The position numbers and the translations under genes are program-made. Below, in pieces: positions 1 through 10,002 of a DNA stretch of 64,000 nt. Source of the stretch: Pseudopithomyces maydicus (taxonomy: Eukaryota > Ascomycota > Dothideomycetes > Pleosporales > Didymosphaeriaceae); the NCBI GenBank assembly GCA_026873275.1, contig JANTUC010000006.1, positions 496,001-560,000 on the forward strand. Direction: 5' to 3'. Position 1 is the stretch's first letter, and each line of letters begins with the position of its first letter. A model generated the notes under the pieces. It was not told the origin of the DNA, made no database searches, and saw only the letters and a list, made by a program, of their open reading frames with translations.

Positions 1-2453
1 TGTGTGCGTACTTCCGGTAAATCAGAGAAGCAATCGTTACATACGTGGCAAGGGAAAGGGCGTGCGCCAATACCGTGGGTCTCTTGCATGTGCAGAAACT
101 CGCTGGCGGTACCCTTGTAACGCTTGTCTTCACAGCACCTGTAGAATATCTTGGAAAGGTCATTATCCTTGTGGCTACTGATGTGAGCCACAAGGCCACG
201 TAGACCATCCACGTATGTGTCGCAATTCTGGCATAGTACGGCCCATTTTACATTCGAAAATTTGGACGGCTTTTTTCCTAATGCTGGTGGCTGGTTTGGA
301 TGTAATGGTAATTGATTTAGAAGACCGGATGACAGAGACGATGTCGGTTTAGAATGTGTTCGCAACTGTGATTCCGACTCTGACGTAAGTGGTTTCGGTC
401 CGGGGAGTAATTCGTCCCTCATCACTAAGGATGGTTGTAATTCTGCAGTTTTAGAAAGGCTCAGATCTGCTTTGGGATCGGCTGGCGATGCTCCTTCAGG
501 GCTCTTCGATTTCCGGCTAGAGATTGCATTTGGTTCAGCCGCCGTCGGACTGATATGTTGTTGCTTCCAGTGTTTGCGCACTTCTGGAATACTAGGAAAA
601 AAGACGTCACACTTGGGGCATTGGAATGGTTCTTTACCCCAGCCATGGACTCCCCTCCAATGAGGTGAAGAAGACAAATATCTTCCATTGAAACATTGAG
701 CAGCACAGCATCTAAAACTTGCCGAACCTAAGTCGTCAATATGATTTTTCATCATGTGAGCAACCAGGCCTCTCAAATTTTTCAGGTTTTTCTTGCACGT
801 TTCGCAAGAAAGTCGTGCCTTTTTATATGCTGCTTGTGGGGAAAATTGACGGATTTGGACGACTTCTTCCTCGCCCGACGAGAATTCCATGGGGATATCT
901 TGCGGGCTAGACATGGGGAGGGTTGATGTCACTTGAGGCAGATTCGATTGAATCCCTGGTTCGACTGTAGAGTCTGGTCCTGGACTTGACGACAGGTAAG
1001 ATACAAGTGGTGTTGAATCCATTGTAGGTAGTTGTGATTGTGCATGTGTAGTCATTGTAGGTAGACTTTCAAATTGGCTAGTGGATACAATCGGTGGAGA
1101 TGAGTTCAGCGGATTTTTAGCGATCGATGGCTCCTTGGGTGCTTGTAGTGTTCGGGACTGCTCCATGCTAACATCTGGTAGGGGTAGGCTTGGTAATACG
1201 CCAATGGCTGTTGCGTTCAACAGTGGCATGTCCCGCTGACGGGGTGGTTGGGCGGTATTTAGAGGTATCGGTTCCTGTAAATTCACTCTAGTATCAGTAT
1301 CATGATCATCCTCCAGTCTCGCTAGAATCACCGAATCGGGTACATCTTATGTGTCTTGGGGATTTACAATTATTTCATCTTCGCCATCACCCGCCTCATG
1401 AGTACTTGTGATGACGTCTTTCCGAACTTCGCCAGCGTCGAGTGTATCGGAGCCACAAGAATAGTAGACATCTGATTCCTGGTCGTTTGAGATAGTCGAC
1501 TCAAGAGTTTCTCCTCTGCCTGGAGCATTTGGGACAATGAGTTTGTCCGGTTGTTGGGAAGTCTTAGTAGCTAAACTGACTTTTCCGAGAGCCGATCCAT
1601 TGGAAACATGGTCTGATAGGGCATGCGTGAGGTGATCATCCCTAGTGTCAGCATGCTCTGGGAGGCGGGTATGCAAATCTAGACCCGGCTCAATATCCAA
1701 TGTCTTGGGAATCGCTGCCCTTTCGCGATCACTCGCTGGTCTTTCATTGCAAACCTCTGCGGGTGTACGATATGACGTTGTGTCTTTGGCTATCACTTTA
1801 TCCGACGCAGAATACAGCATATTTGCTGTGGGAGTCGGGTTCCCTTGTTCACGTTCCGGCATTGTTTCATCGTGAGTTGTTGCTATGTTATCCTGGTCGG
1901 GAACAACAAGATCTTTGGGGACACCTCGGTATTCGTATGCCGACCAAGGCTGACTTCCCAGAATGGCCATCACAGCGTTCGTTTCTTCGGGTTGAGAGAA
2001 AGATGGCGGCGGAGGAACCAAGACATGGGGCAATCCAACACATTCAAAACGCTTTCTAGGGTCATTGTACTTACCGGTTTTCTCATGTTCCTCTTCCTTC
2101 AGGACGACACCCTTAAGTGATCGATATACTTGCAGCACCCCTTTTGGTAGCTGCTCGTCTCCTTCGCTCTCGCCCCGCGCAGGTTGGGAACCACCAAGTG
2201 GTAGAAATTTCGGCTCCATGCCTGGAGCTAGATACTTCTGGTGTGCGAAACGGGGAGCATCCTGCGGTGTGTTCATCTCGGCGTGGGTGTACAAGCCGTA
2301 TCCACGAAACGGTGTAGAGTTCGTTTCAGCGGGTTCATGGAGCTGGCCAAGCATCGAAGCAGTGGTAGCCTCTTTGCGGGTCCTGAGTGTATCCTGTTGC
2401 ACGGATACAGTCTCATGGCTTGTAAAAGCCAGGCGCGCCGTTTCGTCCGGCAT
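1..2453 (-). CDS. C2H2-type zinc-finger protein, partial at left edge, crossed by an in-frame TAA
   Basis: The minus strand is open from the ATG at 2453 to the window edge except for one TAA at 1347-1349; both sides of it are in the same frame and I read the lower part without meeting another stop. The upstream 368 codons are low-complexity, acidic and Pro/Ser-rich. The downstream half carries two copies of a zinc module, at about 555-809 and about 1-233 (cut by the window). Each has a CX2C-X12-H-X3/4-H finger, a Cys-Cys segment followed by HX4H, and another CX2C-X12-H finger; both share the core LRGLVAH. This suggests a nuclear DNA- or RNA-binding protein; no specific function can be named. 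A 60-nt or 45-nt weak intron ending in TAAG at 1346 could remove the stop in frame, so pseudogene status is unproven. A good donor (GTAAGT, about 2531) and a CTCAG acceptor just above the ATG suggest a 5' UTR intron. Confidence 0.7.
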
Positions 2454-2902
2454 TACGATCCTGAGATTGTCAATTTAGACATCCCGTGTAGGGAGGAGCC
2501 AGGTAGACTTGTAAAGAAAGAGCGTGTGAACTTACCGGAAACGCACCGAATACGACGCAGATTCAATTCTTCTTCTGCTTCATGCGACAGAAAAGCTGCG
2601 ACACGTGCAATGCTGTGACACGTGGATTGTGTACGACACCAAAATATAGTTGCAAGTGAGTTCTATGTACACTAGTGTACTTATCGATAGCTTGGGGGCT
2701 AGCCTCTTTTGGACGCCTTTCGATGTTTATACCACTGCGTCATCACCGGGTCACCACAAAATCAATGAGACTTTTGACATCAAGACAGTCCTTCATCGAC
2801 CGTACCTAGTAGTATCAGGACGTCATGGTGCTATTATACCCACCAGGCATAATATATATTGACCGCACCTCCTTGATCTTCACACTGATACTAAACACAT
2901 AA
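2454..2902. other. Intergenic region between divergent genes
   Basis: It holds the probable 5' UTR intron of the zinc-finger gene (minus strand, about 2531 down to 2460) and the SDR promoter. I see no further ORF with coding character. Confidence 0.5.
2852..2859 (+). promoter_or_regulatory. Possible TATA box of the SDR gene
   Basis: An ATATATAT stretch lies about 45 bases before the first ATG at 2903. Spacing to a transcription start is unknown, so this is only a candidate. Confidence 0.3.
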
Positions 2903-4048
2903 ATGAAGCTCATAGCAACTTCCTTTTTGCGGTTCTCAGTTACTCGTAGGTCACTATCTTGTTCAAGATCATCTTTAAATTGTCGTTTCTACTCCTCCAT
3001 ACCCACCATGCAGACTGTCAAAAATACTGTGGCAGAAAACTTGGGTAAATTCGTACCTGGTGCTCACGACCTCGCACCAGAGGACAGTCAATTTTCACTT
3101 TCTCAAGTACCCGACCTTTCCGGGAAAGTCGCCGTCGTGACTGGGGGCTCTGAAGGCATAGGATACGGTTGCACACATACCCTCCTTACGCACAACATTT
3201 CCAAACTCTTTATTCTCTCTCTAGAAGCCGACATCGCCTCGGATGCCATTGCTGCCATCGGTTCTGAGCTCGGGTCCGAAGTCGCCTCCAGGGTAGAGTG
3301 GATGCCATGCGATCTTAGCGACTGGGAAGCGACCGGGAAAACCGCTTTCAGCATCGCAGAGAAAGTCGATCGCCTGGACATTCTCATCAACAATGCAGGA
3401 CGAGGCATAATGACAGCTCAGCGAGCGAAAAATGGAGTAGATCTACATATGGCAACGAATCACTTTGGTCATGTTATTCTCACTTCGCATTTGCTCCCCA
3501 AGATGAAACAGACAGCGGAAAACGGAGACACGGTAAGAATCGTAAATCTCGGATCGAATCTCCACGAGCAGGCACCCAAAGAGACGAGTTTCGGATCGGA
3601 GGAGGAATTGAACAAAGATTATGGCGCACAGCCGCAATATGGCCGTTCCAAGCTCGCAGCAATTCTCTACTCAAAATACCTCGCGCGCCACCTTACCTCT
3701 GAATACCCCAATATCTTGGCCAATGCCACACATCCCGGCATCGTAGACACAAGGCAGAGTACCCAGCACATTCACGAGGCGTTTCCATTCCTTGGATACG
3801 GCATGAGTGTCGGGGCTCAGCCATTCAAGAAAACGCAGTTCGAGGGTGCCGTAAGCACCATGTTCGCGGCCACGACGACGAAGAAAAGCGGACAGTACAT
3901 CTGCCCACCAGCTATCGTGGAGACTGGCAGTGACCAAGCAAATGATGATGAATTAGGCGAAAGGCTCATGGATTTAACATGGAAGATTGTAAAAGAAAAG
4001 ACGAGAAGTCAGTCTGCTGAAAAGGGATGCCCATTCAAGGAGTCGTGA
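2903..4048 (+). CDS. Short-chain dehydrogenase/reductase, possibly mitochondrial
   Basis: This intronless 381-aa protein is a classical NAD(P)-dependent SDR. It has the cofactor motif TGGSEGIG (residues 80-87), NNAG (163-166), a candidate catalytic Ser at 218 and the YxxxK pair Y246/K250, all with SDR spacing. It resembles the retinol-dehydrogenase-like group of fungal SDRs, whose substrates cannot be read from sequence. The first 35 residues are rich in Arg and Ser with no acidic residue, as in a mitochondrial presequence. A second in-frame ATG at 3008 (Met36) has a strong CCACCATG context and would give a protein starting close to the fold, so two start sites and dual targeting are possible. 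The C-terminal 60 residues beyond the Rossmann core are charged. The gene stands alone, with no metabolic neighbours that hint at a pathway. Confidence 0.9.
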   Translation: MKLIATSFLRFSVTRRSLSCSRSSLNCRFYSSIPTMQTVKNTVAENLGKFVPGAHDLAPEDSQFSLSQVPDLSGKVAVVTGGSEGIGYGCTHTLLTHNISKLFILSLEADIASDAIAAIGSELGSEVASRVEWMPCDLSDWEATGKTAFSIAEKVDRLDILINNAGRGIMTAQRAKNGVDLHMATNHFGHVILTSHLLPKMKQTAENGDTVRIVNLGSNLHEQAPKETSFGSEEELNKDYGAQPQYGRSKLAAILYSKYLARHLTSEYPNILANATHPGIVDTRQSTQHIHEAFPFLGYGMSVGAQPFKKTQFEGAVSTMFAATTTKKSGQYICPPAIVETGSDQANDDELGERLMDLTWKIVKEKTRSQSAEKGCPFKES

Positions 4049-5220
4049 TAGTATCGGGTTTGAATCTAGCATTGCCAAAAACATTCTTAGGTGTTGCAAG
4101 AATTGTATACTACAAATATATATATGTATAGATAAATACATTTGTTCCTCGACAGAAACGAATTAAATCTTGGCGAACGAAGGATTGTTCTCGTTTATCC
4201 TTCTGAAAGCGCTCTTGTATTGCTAAGCAGACAACGCAGCCGCCTTCACATCAGCTCACGCCCCCTTTCCAATCAAGCGAACAACGAATCAACAGAGATA
4301 CACAACAAAGTGGCGTCTACAGCTGGAGGCAAATGCGTCTCGATGAGGACAACAGAGGAATAAAAAACTATTGAAGCTGTAGGGTTGGATGCATCACGAG
4401 GACTTGCCCAAAAGAGGGTCTGAACTTGGAAGATGGCCCCTAAACGACGCCGTATAATATATTCCTGCAACTACGCCTCGTATCATGCTCGAAAAGTCCG
4501 GGTGACCAACCAAATCGTGCGCATATCGTATTCCAGACGCCCGTTAATCGAGCTCGTGGATTGAACACGGGTTTTCCCAGGTCATAATTCGTATCTGCCA
4601 TTGCGTATGTAAATTGCAGACGGAGAGTGTGGGGAGGGGCATTGGCGTATCCAAGTTGGCTCGCCTGTCCTAGTCGGATCTGCATATTCTACAACCAGGT
4701 TTACAACACGTCTGTATGAGCAGAGTCGCAAACCGACAAGCCCTACCCAGCCACCATGGTGTGAAATAATACCGAAATTGTGACCGATCGGCTCCGGGAA
4801 TCAAGGAAGTAACGCGACCTCTGAAATTATCCACCGGGAAAGTGAAGCTAGCAGGCCGTCGATCTTGTTGGCCTCTTGGAATTCACTTGGGACGTGGTCT
4901 TATGATCGGCATCGATGAGAGTCGGAAAGAAAGTGGTAAACATCGGTATAGCATTCATTCATTAACATATAAAAAATAAGCTTGTGTCCTAGGGTATATG
5001 CCATCTCTCCTGGCTAGACACAGCGTTCGTGATCTCCCGACTATGCGCACAGCTACACATTACATCTCAGTGACAAGCTGTTTATATCCAATCGTACATG
5101 TATAGGCAACCCCCAATTATGAGGTTAGATGCGGTTGTTGTTCGGCGCCATCGTCCGACGTCCCATCATGCGATCGCCATCTTCTCTTCACGCTCGTAAT
5201 ACCGCACTCTCTTGCTGTTG
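4049..5220. other. Intergenic region, no gene seen
   Basis: About 1.2 kb. The short ORFs here have no coding character and are broken on both strands. It should contain the 3' ends of the SDR gene and of the small secreted-protein gene. Confidence 0.5.
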
Positions 5221-5454
5221 TCATAATTCCTGCTGTTCCGCCGGCTGCGTTGGCCTCGTCATCGCACCTGGTATGCGTGTTGTCGTGATCACTCGTTGAG
5301 ATGTCATCATGGCAGCGCCAGCCATCAGCTCTGTCGTATGCATTGGCTTTTCGTCATCGAAGACCGCAGGAGTTGGATGTAGCTTTGAGTGTGGCTGCGC
5401 TGAGGCCAACAAGATAGAGCACAAGAGGCAAGAGAGTGTGATGAGGAGCTTCAT
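5221..5454 (-). CDS. Small secreted protein, 77 aa, unknown function
   Basis: The ORF from the ATG at 5454 encodes 77 residues. It opens with a textbook signal peptide: Met-Lys, a hydrophobic core of about 15 residues, then Ala-Ser-Ala before a Gln (likely cut after residue 19). The mature part of about 58 residues is Thr-, Pro- and Met-rich, has no cysteine and no domain I recognise. The same frame stays open upstream to 5934, but that part is Arg/Ser/Pro-rich and looks like 5' UTR; I chose the start where the signal peptide begins. No intron is needed. It could be a small secreted or wall-associated peptide; the lack of cysteines argues against a typical disulphide-rich effector. Because it is short and judged mainly by its leader, it could still be a chance ORF. 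Confidence 0.55.
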   Translation of the reverse strand: MKLLITLSCLLCSILLASAQPHSKLHPTPAVFDDEKPMHTTELMAGAAMMTSQRVITTTRIPGAMTRPTQPAEQQEL

Positions 5455-6219
5455 GTTGATGAATGGTATCGATCTTGTGGCGTGACGAAAGTAGTTCGCC
5501 GGTAAGAAAAGGGTAAAAACAGAACGCGATTTGTAACGGTGTTCAGTTGTAAACGCTAGCCTTGGTGATGTTCGGGCTTTCCTCGATGTGCTGTTGAGCG
5601 TGATTTTGAGGTTCTCGAGCCGTGACGCCGGTCCGGCTGCGGAAGAAGCGCCGTGTGGCTGTGGTACCAAAGTATTGCCCGACTTGTGGTTATTCTGATG
5701 TAAAATGACTGGGCGGATCCTAAGACGCGCGGCACCTAGACTGCAAACGATCCTTTGTTGGCGGCAGCGAATAGTGATCTTTCCACCTTGACAAAGGCTA
5801 CACGAAGTTGAACGTCGACAATGACCACTGAGGTCACCACAGGCGCGATTGGGGAGCGGAAAAGAGGAGTTGGCAGAGAGTTCAGGAACAGGAACAGAAA
5901 CGCGAACGGGGAGCTCGAGTATTATATTGGCCATGGTCAGCCTTAAGCTCTAACATAATCACACAGGTGAGGGACATGGTCACACGTGGTGCAGCGAGAT
6001 GAGCACGTTGAGCGCGGAGAAGGCGGATTGGCTCGCCTAGACTTGCTGATGGTTCTAGATTCCTTATCGTTATCCGTCATGTGACCGCGTATCTGCTACC
6101 CCAAACTGTCGCGGCTCGTTCGCGTAGTGCTTCTGCGAAACACCGAAACATCGACGTCCGTCTCTGCATGCGCGAACGTTGTTTCCGGTCAGATCGTGCG
6201 ACTGGGAGACCTCGGAAAT
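5455..6219. other. Divergent intergenic region
   Basis: About 0.77 kb between the small secreted-protein gene (-) and APC15 (+). The minus strand is open without a stop from 5934 to 5455 but shows no recognisable protein. I read it as promoter and 5' UTR. Confidence 0.5.
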
Positions 6220-7326
6220 ATGCTATCCTTACCCACCATCACCCCTAGGGCGGTGCGTCTGCTCCACCATGTTGCTGTTTCAATCCACCTAACGTTTGTT
6301 TAGGACTTCTCGCTCTGGCCCTCCGTTAGGAACTCCAATCAGTCCTTCGACAGCGATCCGCAGCCCGACCCTCCACACCCTTCGCGTCGCCACAATCCTG
6401 CCCATGGCCATGTGTCCAGCCGCTCCCTTTTCACACAACTCCTCATCGACGAAGCTAAGCAGTCGCAACGCAATGCCAACATCCGTCACTTCGGCGCGAC
6501 TTGGATCCGCCCGCCTGGTGTCCAGAAGACCTACCAAGCCATGATTGACGAAGAGAAGGAGCTCCGCGAACAAGAAGCTATTGCCGCGCGGGAGCAGCAC
6601 ATGCTGGACCTGGCGGCAGCGCAACAGGATGCCGCTAATGCGGAGGAGCGAGAGGCCAATGGCGAAGAGGAAATTGAGGGCGAGAGGGATCTGGACGACG
6701 ACGTACCTGAAGCCGAGAGTAGCGAGAGCGACGTGTCTGCCAGCGAATCTGAGGATGAGACAGAGGAAGAGGAGGTTGACGGAGACGAGAGCAGAGCGGA
6801 TGTCACGTTCAACGAGGACAGCTTTATCGAGGGTAGCATGATCGAGGGAAGGGTCGGGCAACTGCTTGCTATGGAGGAAGCTTCCATGGAGGGCTCTCTC
6901 CTGGAACACGACATGGACGACGACATCCCAGAAGCTGGCGAATACGAGCACACTGACTCGTCACTTCTTGATTCGAGCGATGAAGACGACGGATCATTCA
7001 TACAGCCAGGCAGCAGGAGGTCGACGATGAATAGACGCAGTTCCGGCGCGGCGAGAAGCACCAGGAGCACACGCAGCAGGAGGAGCTCGGGTATCAGGAG
7101 CTCGAGGAGGACAAGTGGCCTACCAGTGTCGCACACGCACACGGTGGCTCCAGCCTTTGCACTAGGTCAGCTGCAGGCAAGGGGACAGATCCAAAGCAGC
7201 AGGCTGAGCTTCGATTTGGAGGGCAGCAGTTCGATATTGGAGGGCAGCTCGTTCTTGCGAAGTAGCCCTGCTGCAGCGAGGGGAGACGTACGGGCAAGGC
7301 TGTTTGGAGCTAGACAGCAGAGATGA
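6220..7326 (+). CDS. APC15: Anaphase-promoting complex subunit Apc15/Mnd2-like
   Basis: Exon 1 is 6220-6252, the intron is 6253-6303 (51 nt, GTGCGT donor, CCTAAC branch, TTTAG acceptor) and exon 2 is 6304-7326; together they give 351 aa. The N-terminus starts MLSLP and an RPPGVQKT motif follows about 60 residues in. Both are hallmarks of the fungal Apc15p family, a small subunit of the nuclear E3 ligase APC/C that controls mitotic-checkpoint release. After this come a Glu-rich helical stretch, a long acidic Glu/Asp/Ser region and a basic Arg/Ser tail. Low-complexity tails are usual for the fungal members. The first exon is only 11 codons and is easily missed; without it the ORF would start at a GTG (6412). 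Family assignment rests on the short N-terminal motifs, since the rest is disordered. Confidence 0.8.
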
Positions 7327-7541
7327 GGTCGATTGATCACGATTGCTATGATATGATACCCTGAATACATGTACTAGTACATAATACGAAAACCCATGAA
7401 ACCCAAACACTAGTGCATCCTATTGATGATGATGACAATCCATCTCTCCATGAGATTATCATAAAACCCAAACGAATGAAACCAACCATATCACTCCGAT
7501 TCTTCTTGATACCCTTCTAGCACGCAGCTTCCCAAAGCCCA

Positions 7542-8444
7542 CTAGTTCGCACCCTTGAGATCGGCATCCACATTGTCCAAGAATCGCACAACATCCTCAT
7601 ACGTACCCGCCCACTCACGGCGCTGGCTATCCCCCAGGCTCAAAGCGACATCTACGATGCTAGCCCACTTTGCCAACCCATCACGTCCACCCTCCAGCAG
7701 CAGTAACTCCAGCTTAGCCTCAAACCACGGCATAGCATCCGTCTTAACACGCTGAAGTTGCACCAGCCTCTCCATCCACTCGGTCTCGGTCACCTCGGCC
7801 ATGCATTCAATCCCACGCTTGATACTACGCAGATGCGAACTCGGCAGGCGATAGAGATGGCTCACGAGCAGATGGTGCGTCGTGATGTAACTCAGCGAGA
7901 CCCCCATCCCCAGAACAGCCTTCGCAAGCGCCTTTCTAGCTGCCGGTGCGGTCGCTCCCGTTACCTCCGTGATCAGCACTCTGCTCATGGGGCGACCGGT
8001 GCCAATGGGCGCGGTGGCCGCAAAGGCGGATGGTAAGGCGGGGGCTGCTGCGACTTGATGCGGAGGTACAGTCCCATGCGGACTGGGGAAAAGGGTGTCG
8101 GGCGAGCCTCGGTGGGCTGTTCGAGGACGATGTCGCCGGCGATTGCTTGGTCGGGGAAGACGGCGCCGAGGAGATAGGCTAGAGTTGGTTAGACGGCGTC
8201 GGAATGATGTGATGTCTTGGAGGAACTTACTGAGGTCGGCGGCGGACCATCGAAGAGGCGGGGAAAGGGAGGGCCGGTTGGCCTCACTATCGGATGAAGA
8301 GCCAGCTGGAGCATAGCCTGGCAAAGCGGGGGGAGCTTCGAGGATGGGCACCTGGAAAGTGCACGGGAAGGAAACGGCCTGGCCGCTGGTGAGGTGGCCA
8401 TCGCTGAGGATTTGATAGATATCATCGAAAGGGTTATTCGACAT
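7542..8444 (-). CDS. Conserved-looking protein of unknown function, 253 aa
   Basis: My model has three exons: 8444-8231, 8178-8070 and 7980-7542. Intron 1 (52 nt) is well supported, with GTAAGT, a GTCTAAC branch and CTCTAG. Intron 2 (89 nt, GTACCT to GAGCAG) is chosen because it is the one GT-AG pair I found that restores the frame; the joined length divides by three. The protein begins with an acidic NPFDD patch, then has a Pro-rich stretch and a mixed hydrophobic/helical C-terminal half with an aromatic-acidic end. I do not recognise the family. There is no signal peptide or membrane segment. It converges on APC15, with 215 bases between stop codons. If intron 2 is wrong, a frameshift near 7981-8069 would be the alternative. 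Confidence 0.65.
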   Translation of the reverse strand: MSNNPFDDIYQILSDGHLTSGQAVSFPCTFQVPILEAPPALPGYAPAGSSSDSEANRPSLSPPLRWSAADLSKFLQDITSFRRRLTNSSLSPRRRLPRPSNRRRHRPRTAHRGSPDTLFPSPHGTVPPHQVAAAPALPSAFAATAPIGTGRPMSRVLITEVTGATAPAARKALAKAVLGMGVSLSYITTHHLLVSHLYRLPSSHLRSIKRGIECMAEVTETEWMERLVQLQRVKTDAMPWFEAKLELLLLEGGRDGLAKWASIVDVALSLGDSQRREWAGTYEDVVRFLDNVDADLKGAN

Positions 8445-9027
8445 TGTGGCTCGTATTTGAAAAGTAGCGACTGGTGTGAATGGTTCTTATAATGGAGGTG
8501 TGAGACTTGTTCCGCAAGAGCAGGAGTCGATGGGGGACTGATATGTGAAGAGAAGACTGAAGATCAGTTAATGAAGGGTGAGCAGTGAGGGTTTATTAAA
8601 AAAAGAGGGTACGCGACGTGTGAACCGAGGACAATAGAGTAGGCAGCGCATACTAGAGTGAGTGATGGCAGTGGAGTGAGAGCTGATAGTAAAGTGAGAA
8701 ATGAACGGTCGGGGGTGCTGAACAGTCGGGCGAAGATTAGGCATTCAACCAGCCTTGCACAGATGAAGGAACCGGTATAGAGAGATCTTTAGCAGCGAGA
8801 GTGGCGCAATAACCATAGAATTGAATTCATAAGGGGCATGTAGCGGTCGATTCGCCATGGCGAACAAGGCGGGCGTTGGAGCTCAGAGCACATCACATAG
8901 TCGGTACACTTACAAACGGTCCGTGGACGCGTATGCCAACGATGCACTTAGCTAGAGACAAGGGAGAAAAGACGTTTTTTTTAGTTGATTCCATGGTTCT
9001 GTTCCTGACATATAATATTTACAATGC
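8445..9027. other. Intergenic region, no gene seen
   Basis: About 0.58 kb upstream of the unknown gene (-) and downstream of NDUFA8 (-). I see no repeat or ORF worth listing. Confidence 0.5.
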
Positions 9028-9648
9028 TCATCTTGACTGGAAGATCTGGCGGCCCCGCAGATGCACGGGTGTCTCGCCCTTGGGCGTATCTGGTATCACT
9101 TTCTCCAGTTTCTGCGACAGTTAGATTCGCGCATGTTGATGAGTAACGCAACGGCACATACCAGCTTGTCAAACACGCAGCTGTTCAGTTTCCGCTCTTC
9201 GGGCCGGCAGTTCCAGAGCTGGTGGTTCTGGTTGTCCAAGCACTTCCAGTGAGCACGGAACTCGTCCAGGCAGTGGTCGTTGAGGTCCTTAATGCTACGC
9301 GAAAGGTCAGTCTCGTTTTCCGTGCGTAAAGCGCTCCGGAAGGACATACACGCTCGCCGCACACCTGGTCACCTTGCGGCCTTCCTTCAGGCAGTCCAGC
9401 TCGCCGCGGCCGTTGGCCTCGGTCTTGCACATCATGTAGTCATCATTGTAGGGCTTGCAGCGAGCGCCGATGAAGTACGAGGCGGAGAGGAGGGGGCAGA
9501 GCTGGCGCCGAGCTCCTTGACCTTGGGGATGTCGTCGGGTAGAGGAGTGGTGTCGATGAGGGCCTGCTGATTGAACCTGGGCGCGATTAGCGTCGGATTG
9601 CGACAGCAGAGCTCCGGAGAGTGCGTACCTAGGCTGGCGGGACGACAT
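9028..9648 (-). CDS. NDUFA8: Complex I subunit NDUFA8/20.8-kDa type, with a one-base frame break
   Basis: Exons are 9648-9629, 9576-9350, 9294-9162 and 9111-9028, with three introns of 50-55 nt. The protein (about 154 aa) is the NADH:ubiquinone oxidoreductase subunit of the mitochondrial intermembrane-space side, known as PGIV/NDUFA8 and as the 20.8-kDa subunit in Neurospora. It starts MSSRQPRFNQQ and contains four CX9C pairs (RC..MC, DC..RC, HC..KC, NC..SC), the twin-CHCH pattern of this family, oxidised by the Mia40 pathway. The frame breaks inside exon 2, in the C5 run at about 9490-9496: one base more is needed to join SSAP to LLSASYFIGARC. The summed exon length is 464, one short of a codon multiple. 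It is divergent from NUP57 across 354 bases. Confidence 0.9.
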
Positions 9649-10002
9649 GCTGGGCCAATGGCAAGATTGTTGCGCCCCAGGAACTTGAGTGTGAGCTCGT
9701 CGTGGTGTTGGTGCAGTGAAGTTGCATGGGCTTGGCGTTTGTGCAGGGATAAGCCGCCGCCGCAATTGGCTGCACGGCTTGTAGCTTTCCTTCGACGCGC
9801 AAAACAATACCCATCCAAGCCCAAGAGTGAACCCGCACGCCGCCCACTATCAACCGGAATCGGTGCGTTCGCCGTGCACACCTCTTCCCCCGCGCGCGCT
9901 CTTGCCAATACGCTCTTGGGTCCTGCCCGCCAGCCCGTCAGCGCGTCCGTAAACACCATTGCAACTGCGCTTCTGCACCCCGACAGCGCCTAACCACACA
10001 AC
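9649..10002. promoter_or_regulatory. Shared divergent promoter, NDUFA8 / NUP57
   Basis: The 354 bases between the two ATGs must hold both promoters and 5' UTRs. I see no clear TATA box, which is usual for housekeeping genes. Confidence 0.5.

Noticed and set aside
461..926. Short ORFs on both strands over the zinc-finger region
   Set aside because: The long minus-strand frame with ordered Cys/His motifs explains the region; the others are in different frames without features.
6289..7142. Long minus-strand ORFs opposite APC15
   Set aside because: They are Ser/Leu-rich mirror images of the Glu/Arg-rich APC15 codons; the plus frame has family motifs and a spliced start.
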